From the NCBI RefSeq assembly GCF_011064595.1, contig NZ_JAALJI010000010.1:1-64000 (forward strand): a DNA stretch of 64,000 bases, read 5' to 3'. This stretch comes from Paludisphaera soli. GTDB taxonomy: Bacteria; Planctomycetota; Planctomycetia; Isosphaerales; Isosphaeraceae. The translations under genes and the position numbers were made by a program. Positions 60,206 through 64,000 of this stretch are shown here, in pieces. Within the stretch, counting starts at the first letter, position 1, and the number at the start of each line of letters is the position of its first letter. The notes beneath the pieces were generated by a model. That model did not search any database and was not told the origin of the DNA. It worked only from the letters and a program-made list of their open reading frames with translations.

Positions 60206-60847
60206 GTGCTGCACATCGTGAAATACCCGCATCCCGCCCTCCGATATGCGTCCCGCCCGATCGAGACGATCGACGACGGGCTCCGCGCCGTCGTCCGCGA
60301 GATGTTCAGCCTGATGTACGAGGCGCGAGGCGTCGGCCTGGCGGCGAACCAGGTGGGCCTCCCCTTTCGCTTCTTCGTCATCAACGTGACGGCGGACGCC
60401 GAGCAGAAGGGCCAGGAGCTGGTCTTCATCAACCCGGAGATCGTCAAGCGACATTCCTGGGACGACGACGAGGAAGGCTGCCTGAGCCTCCCCGGCCTCT
60501 ACGCCAAGGTCCGACGGCCCAAGAAAGTGCGTGTCCGGGCCTTCAACCTGGAAGGCGAGCAGGTCGAGGTCGAGTCCGACGAGCTGTTCGGCCGGGCCCT
60601 CCAGCACGAGATCGACCACCTGGACGGCAAGCTGTTCATCGACCACCTCGGCCCGCTCGGCCGTCACGGCGTGAAGGGCAAGCTCCGCGAGTTCGAGAAC
60701 GAATTCCGGCAGGCCCAGGCCGCCGGGACCTATCCGGCCGAGGACGCGATCCGCAAGGCCCTCGACGCGGCCCCGGCCCCCGCTCCGACTCCGACCACCG
60801 ACGCGATCCCCTCCCCCGCCGCCGCGACCGCCCCGGCCGACGCCTGA
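60206..60847 (+). CDS. def: peptide deformylase
   Basis: A 213-residue metallohydrolase with all three family motifs: motif I GVGLAANQVGL, motif II EGCLSLPG (metal Cys) and motif III HEIDHLDG (metal His pair and catalytic Glu). It removes the N-formyl group from new proteins using Fe(II) or another metal. GTG 60206 is the expected start (MLHIVKYPHPALRYAS); upstream in-frame codons do not match the family. The C-terminal 30 residues are Ala/Pro-rich (PAPAPTPTTDAIPSPAAAT), an extension beyond the usual helix. It is followed by fmt after 44 bp, the classical def-fmt pair. Confidence 0.95.
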   Translation: MLHIVKYPHPALRYASRPIETIDDGLRAVVREMFSLMYEARGVGLAANQVGLPFRFFVINVTADAEQKGQELVFINPEIVKRHSWDDDEEGCLSLPGLYAKVRRPKKVRVRAFNLEGEQVEVESDELFGRALQHEIDHLDGKLFIDHLGPLGRHGVKGKLREFENEFRQAQAAGTYPAEDAIRKALDAAPAPAPTPTTDAIPSPAAATAPADA

Positions 60848-60891
60848 TCCCGAGAAGCGGAGCGGAACACCCCGAGCGGAGGAGGCTCGCA

Positions 60892-61854
60892 ATGGACTCG
60901 CCGATCTCGATCGTCATGCTGGGGACCGGGGATTTCGCCCTGCCCTCGTTCGAAGGCCTGGCCGACGCCGGCTTCCGCATCCTGACGCTCGTCACCCAGC
61001 CCGACCGGCCCCAGGGGAGGCGCCAGGAACTCATCCCCAGCCTCATCAAGCAGGCCGCCGAGCGCCGGGGCGTCCTTGTCTATCAGCCGGAACGCGTCAA
61101 CGACGCCGAGGCGGTGGAGCACATCCGCGGCCTGGCGCCCGACTTCCTCATCACCGCCGCCTACGGCCAGATCCTCTCGGCCGAACTGCTGGGGGTCCCC
61201 CGCGTCGGGGCGCTCAACCTGCACGGCTCGGTCCTGCCGGCCTATCGGGGGGCCGCACCGGTCGCTCGGGCGATCCAGAACGGCGAGGTCGAATCCGGCG
61301 TCACCATCATCCAGATGACCCCCCGCGTCGACGCCGGCGGCATGATCGCCGTCGCGCGGACCCCCATCGACCCCGACGAGACGGCCGGCGAGCTGGAAGC
61401 CCGGCTCGCGAACCTCGGGGTCGCCTTGCTCATCGACGCCATCCGGGCCGTGGCGTCGGGCAAGGCCGAGATCCTCCCGCAGGACGCCGCCCTCGTCACC
61501 CGGGCGCCCAAGCTCCGCAAGGAAGACGGCGTGATCGACTGGACCCTGACGGCGCGACAGGTGCACAACCTCGTCCGGGCCATGCAGCCCTGGCCGATCG
61601 CCTCGACGACCTGGACGGCGCTCCCCTGGACCCCGAAGGGCCCGGTCCGGCTCATCATCCATCAGACCGCCCTGGCCGACGGGAGCGGCGAGCCGGGCAC
61701 GGTGCTCGCCGCGTCGAAGGACGGCCTCGTCGTGGCGGCCGGGGAGGGTGCGGTCCGGCTCGTGGTCCTCCAGGCGCCCGGCAAGAAACCCCTGACCGCC
61801 GCGGAATTCCTCCGAGGCCACCACGTCCAGGTCGGCGACAAGATGGGCGGATGA
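60892..61854 (+). CDS. fmt: methionyl-tRNA formyltransferase
   Basis: A 320-residue enzyme that transfers the formyl group of 10-formyl-THF to Met-tRNA(fMet). The formyltransferase domain shows MLGTGDFALPSFEGLADAG, LVTQPDRPQGRRQEL, the hydrophobic FLITAAYGQILSAELL, and the active-site block ALNLHGSVLPAYRGAAPVARAIQNG with Asn, His and later Asp in TPRVDAGGMIA. The C-terminal OB-like domain (about 205-320) binds tRNA. Its ATG has GGAGGAGG upstream at good spacing. The stop overlaps the possible start of the next gene (ATGA). Together with fhs and def it completes the formyl-methionine cycle in the window. Confidence 0.95.
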   Translation: MDSPISIVMLGTGDFALPSFEGLADAGFRILTLVTQPDRPQGRRQELIPSLIKQAAERRGVLVYQPERVNDAEAVEHIRGLAPDFLITAAYGQILSAELLGVPRVGALNLHGSVLPAYRGAAPVARAIQNGEVESGVTIIQMTPRVDAGGMIAVARTPIDPDETAGELEARLANLGVALLIDAIRAVASGKAEILPQDAALVTRAPKLRKEDGVIDWTLTARQVHNLVRAMQPWPIASTTWTALPWTPKGPVRLIIHQTALADGSGEPGTVLAASKDGLVVAAGEGAVRLVVLQAPGKKPLTAAEFLRGHHVQVGDKMGG

Positions 61855-61883
61855 ACCGCAGCGAAGGGAGCCCCCGAGCCAAG

Positions 61884-62549
61884 ATGCCCGAACGCACCAT
61901 CGCCGTGGGAGACGTCCACGGCTGCTCCAAGGCCCTGAAGGCCCTGGTTGACGCCATCCGGCCGACCGGGGACGACCTGATCGTCACGCTGGGAGACTAC
62001 GTCAACCGCGGTCCCGACTCCCGCGGCGTCCTCGACGCGCTGGCCGACCTGAAGGATCGCTGCCGCCTCGTCCCGATCCTCGGCAATCACGACGAGATGC
62101 TCCTCCGCGCGCACTCCGGCCTCCCCGCTCCCGCGACCGTCCCGGGCGGCCCGCCTGGCGATCGGCCCGACCGGGACTGGGGCCGCGAGCTGGAAAAGCT
62201 CAGCCCGGCGAATCTAGCCTTCCTCAGGACCTGCGTCGATTCGCACGAGGCGCCAGACCACTTCTTCGTCCACGCCGCCTACGACCCCGCCCAGCCGCTC
62301 GACCGCCAGCCGGCGTCGCTCCTGCGCTGGCACTCGCTGAAGTTCGGCGTGCCGCGGCGTCATTTCTCGGGGAAGACGGCCGTCGTCGGCCATTCGTCCC
62401 AGAAGAACGGCAAGATCCTCGACCTGGGCCATATCGTCTGCATCGACACCTACTGCCACGGCGGCGGCTGGCTCACCGCCCTCGACGTCGTCACCGGCCG
62501 GACCTGGCAGGCCGATCGCGAGGGCAGGCTCCGTCGCCCCCAACGCTGA
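61884..62549 (+). CDS. calcineurin-like metallophosphatase (Ser/Thr phosphatase type)
   Basis: A 221-residue phosphatase with metal-binding motifs in order: AVGDVHGCSKAL, LGDYVNRGPDSRGVL, ILGNHDEML, FVHAAYDP and VVGHSSQKNG. These match the PPP-like bacterial phosphatases. It hydrolyses phosphoesters using two metal ions. ATG 61884 begins directly with the conserved MPERTIAVGDVHG; ATG 61851, inside the fmt stop (ATGA), would add 11 residues and give translational coupling. Either is possible. The substrate may be a phosphoprotein or a small phosphoester such as a diadenosine compound. Confidence 0.87.
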   Translation: MPERTIAVGDVHGCSKALKALVDAIRPTGDDLIVTLGDYVNRGPDSRGVLDALADLKDRCRLVPILGNHDEMLLRAHSGLPAPATVPGGPPGDRPDRDWGRELEKLSPANLAFLRTCVDSHEAPDHFFVHAAYDPAQPLDRQPASLLRWHSLKFGVPRRHFSGKTAVVGHSSQKNGKILDLGHIVCIDTYCHGGGWLTALDVVTGRTWQADREGRLRRPQR

Positions 62550-62972
62550 TCGTCACTCGACGCGCCTGCCCGATTTGCTTTTTTCGGTCCACGCGTTCCC
62601 CAACTCTCCGGGATGTCCCACCATAATCTGGGGAAATGCGCCCGCCCCTCAGGCCGCGCCCGGCGATTCGGGCGGCGGAATGCTCGCGAGACGACGACCG
62701 CCTCGCTTCGGGCGTGGCGAAGTGCGCCGAACGAAGCCGATCCCGGGCCCCTCCACCTGTCCACAAAGCCTATTCCAGAAGCAAGATGCATCCGACGGCT
62801 TCGTTTTCGGGTCCGGTCGAACGAACCCGATTCGGCCCGGCTCGCGTCGGGGAGGCTCGCCGAAGTTCCGGGGCCCGTCGGGTTGGTCCAATCACTCAGG
62901 GGGCTTATGATGAACCCAGCCAGGATCTCCAGGGCATCCAGACAGCTTCGTCGAAGCGGACGTGGAATCATC
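62550..62972. other. 423-bp intergenic region carrying the dispersed repeat
   Basis: Between the phosphatase and pckA. It contains the second copy of the 112-bp repeat (62724-62835) and, nearer to pckA, an AGGGGG sequence before in-frame ATG codons at 62907-62912 that could start a longer PckA. No RNA gene recognised. Confidence 0.5.
62724..62835 (-). repeat. 112-bp dispersed intergenic repeat, copy 2 (IGFVRR type)
   Basis: Begins GCGCCGAACGAAGCCGATCC and ends GAACGAACCCGATTCGG, with the inner GCATCCGACGGCTTCGTT. Same length and block order as copy 1 at 16902-17013, but divergent between blocks. The minus strand reads RIGFVR, TKPSDAS and GIGFVRR at the same spacing as copy 1. Confidence 0.75.
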
Positions 62973-64000
62973 ATGAGCGGCCATGAGAAGGAAGTCGTGA
63001 AGTCGCACGGGCTCGAGACGCTGGGCATCGCGCGGAAGGCGCCGACCCACTGGAACCCGCCGGCGCCGGCCCTGTACGAGCACGCCGTGCGTCGCGGGGA
63101 GGGGCTGATCGCCCATCTCGGCCCCTTCGTCGTCGACACGGGCCGCCACACCGGCCGGTCGCCCGGCGACAAGTTCACCGTCAAGGAGCCCGGCAGCCGC
63201 GACCGGATCTGGTGGGGCGAGCACAATCACCCGATCTCCGAGGAATCCTTCGACCGCGTCTGGGACCGTCTGCGGGCCTACCTGGCCGACAAGGAGCTGT
63301 TCGTCCAGGACTGCTACGGCGGCGCCGATCCTCGCTTTCGGCTCCCGGTCCGGGTCGTCACTCAGTACGCCTGGCACAGCCTCTTCATCCGGGACTTGCT
63401 CATCCGCGAGCACGACGAGGACGTCCTGCGCGAGTTCCTCCCCGAGTTCACGATCGTCGACGCCCCCGAGTTCCAGGCCGATCCCGCAACCGATGGCACC
63501 CGGTCCGGCACCTTCATCCTCATCAACCTCGCGAGGAAGCTCGTCCTGATCGGCGGCACCCGCTACGCCGGCGAGATCAAGAAGTCGGTCTTCTCGATCC
63601 TCAACTACCTCCTCCCCCTGCGTGGGGTGCTGGGGATGCACTGCTCGGCCAATTACGGCGCGGACCGCGACGACGCGGCGCTGTTCTTCGGCCTCTCGGG
63701 GACCGGCAAGACGACCCTCTCGACCTCGCCCGACCGGACCCTCATCGGCGACGACGAGCACGGCTGGAGCGAGGACGGAGTCTTCAACTTCGAGGGGGGC
63801 TGCTACGCCAAGGCCATCCGCATCCGCGAGGAGACCGAGCCCGAGATCTACGACACCACCCGGCGGTTCGGCACCTTGCTGGAAAACGTGGTCATCGACC
63901 CGGACACCCGGCGGCTCGACCTCGACAGCGCGGAACTCACCGAGAACACCCGGGCGGCGTACCCCATCACGCACATCCCCCACGCCGACCCGGCGGGCGT
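62973..64000 (+). CDS. pckA: phosphoenolpyruvate carboxykinase (ATP), 3'-truncated by the window
   Basis: The first 342 codons of an ATP-dependent PEPCK. Diagnostic motifs are the oxaloacetate-binding GRHTGRSPGDKF near residue 50, the long FILINLARKLVLIGGTRYAGEIKKSVF block, kinase-1a P-loop GLSGTGKTTLS near 240 and the metal-binding IGDDEHGW with NFEGGCYAK. The enzyme interconverts oxaloacetate + ATP with PEP + CO2 + ADP in gluconeogenesis. ATG 62973 begins MSGHEKEVVKSHGL, though its ribosome-binding site is weak; an in-frame start at 62907 has AGGGGG upstream and would add 22 residues. The gene continues past position 64000. Confidence 0.93.
   Translation, partial: MSGHEKEVVKSHGLETLGIARKAPTHWNPPAPALYEHAVRRGEGLIAHLGPFVVDTGRHTGRSPGDKFTVKEPGSRDRIWWGEHNHPISEESFDRVWDRLRAYLADKELFVQDCYGGADPRFRLPVRVVTQYAWHSLFIRDLLIREHDEDVLREFLPEFTIVDAPEFQADPATDGTRSGTFILINLARKLVLIGGTRYAGEIKKSVFSILNYLLPLRGVLGMHCSANYGADRDDAALFFGLSGTGKTTLSTSPDRTLIGDDEHGWSEDGVFNFEGGCYAKAIRIREETEPEIYDTTRRFGTLLENVVIDPDTRRLDLDSAELTENTRAAYPITHIPHADPAG

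Noticed and set aside
58850-60847. A long frame ending in peptide deformylase
   Set aside because: The first part is an out-of-frame shadow of the DUF4340 gene; deformylase similarity begins at 60206.

Overview
The window is GC-rich (about 70% by eye) and gene-dense, and reads as a chromosomal segment of a planctomycete, most likely of the Isosphaeraceae (Singulisphaera/Paludisphaera/Isosphaera type). This is inferred from the combination of LEPR-like N-terminal motifs ending in LLS or MLS on two secreted proteins, a PEP-CTERM protein, a PVC-type dehydrogenase-like propeller with HEAT repeats, an ISKra4-like insertion sequence, an ECF sigma factor with a proline-rich membrane partner, and many secreted proteins without close functional relatives. 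No 16S or other phylogenetic marker is present, so the placement rests on gene content alone.

Layout. 1-5295: right end of an integrated, decaying mobile element. It holds a frameshifted AAA ATPase, a small ORF that has probably lost its stop, a zincin-like protein, an HNH nuclease broken by a frameshift and two nonsense codons, and an apparently intact excisionase/tyrosine integrase pair abutting the 3' end of tRNA-Leu(GAG). 5296-10023: glutaredoxin, histidine phosphatase, adenylate kinase, OPT-family transporter and tRNA-Phe(GAA), with good sigma70-type promoters for both tRNAs. 10016-11451: a complete ISKra4-like insertion sequence with 23-bp terminal inverted repeats and a perfect 8-bp target duplication; its transposase is split across two frames at a slippery-looking run. 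11504-24918: frameshifted PEP-CTERM protein, molybdopterin oxidoreductase, nitrilase-like amidohydrolase, short UvrC, phosphohexomutase, CAP-domain secreted protein, YjbQ and a large unrecognised secreted protein. 25022-42604: NTF2-like protein, Gly-rich/TPR protein, propeller/toroid protein, lipase-like hydrolase, POT peptide symporter followed by an S9 peptidase, an ABC ATPase/membrane pair, formate-THF ligase, TlpA-like lipoprotein, SirB1-like protein and EamA transporter. 42691-50827: PVC-type propeller/HEAT protein, small coiled-coil protein and a 1471-residue LEPR-type protein with four tandem C-terminal domains. 51426-64000: ECF sigma factor with anti-sigma-like partner, DPM1-like glycosyltransferase, a four-gene Gld-like ABC plus DUF4340 operon, def-fmt, a metallophosphatase and the start of pckA.

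How the genes work together. Clear modules are peptide use (POT symporter plus S9 peptidase, and separately an OPT transporter), one-carbon and formyl metabolism (fhs, fmt, def), an ABC export or surface system (GldA/F/G-like plus DUF4340), ECF signalling and sugar phosphate metabolism. The most interesting non-coding signal is a 112-bp intergenic repeat seen twice about 46 kb apart (16902-17013 and 62724-62835), with identical length and conserved end blocks that would encode IGFVRR-type peptides on the minus strand. The integrated element and the IS together suggest continuing mobile-element turnover at tRNA genes.
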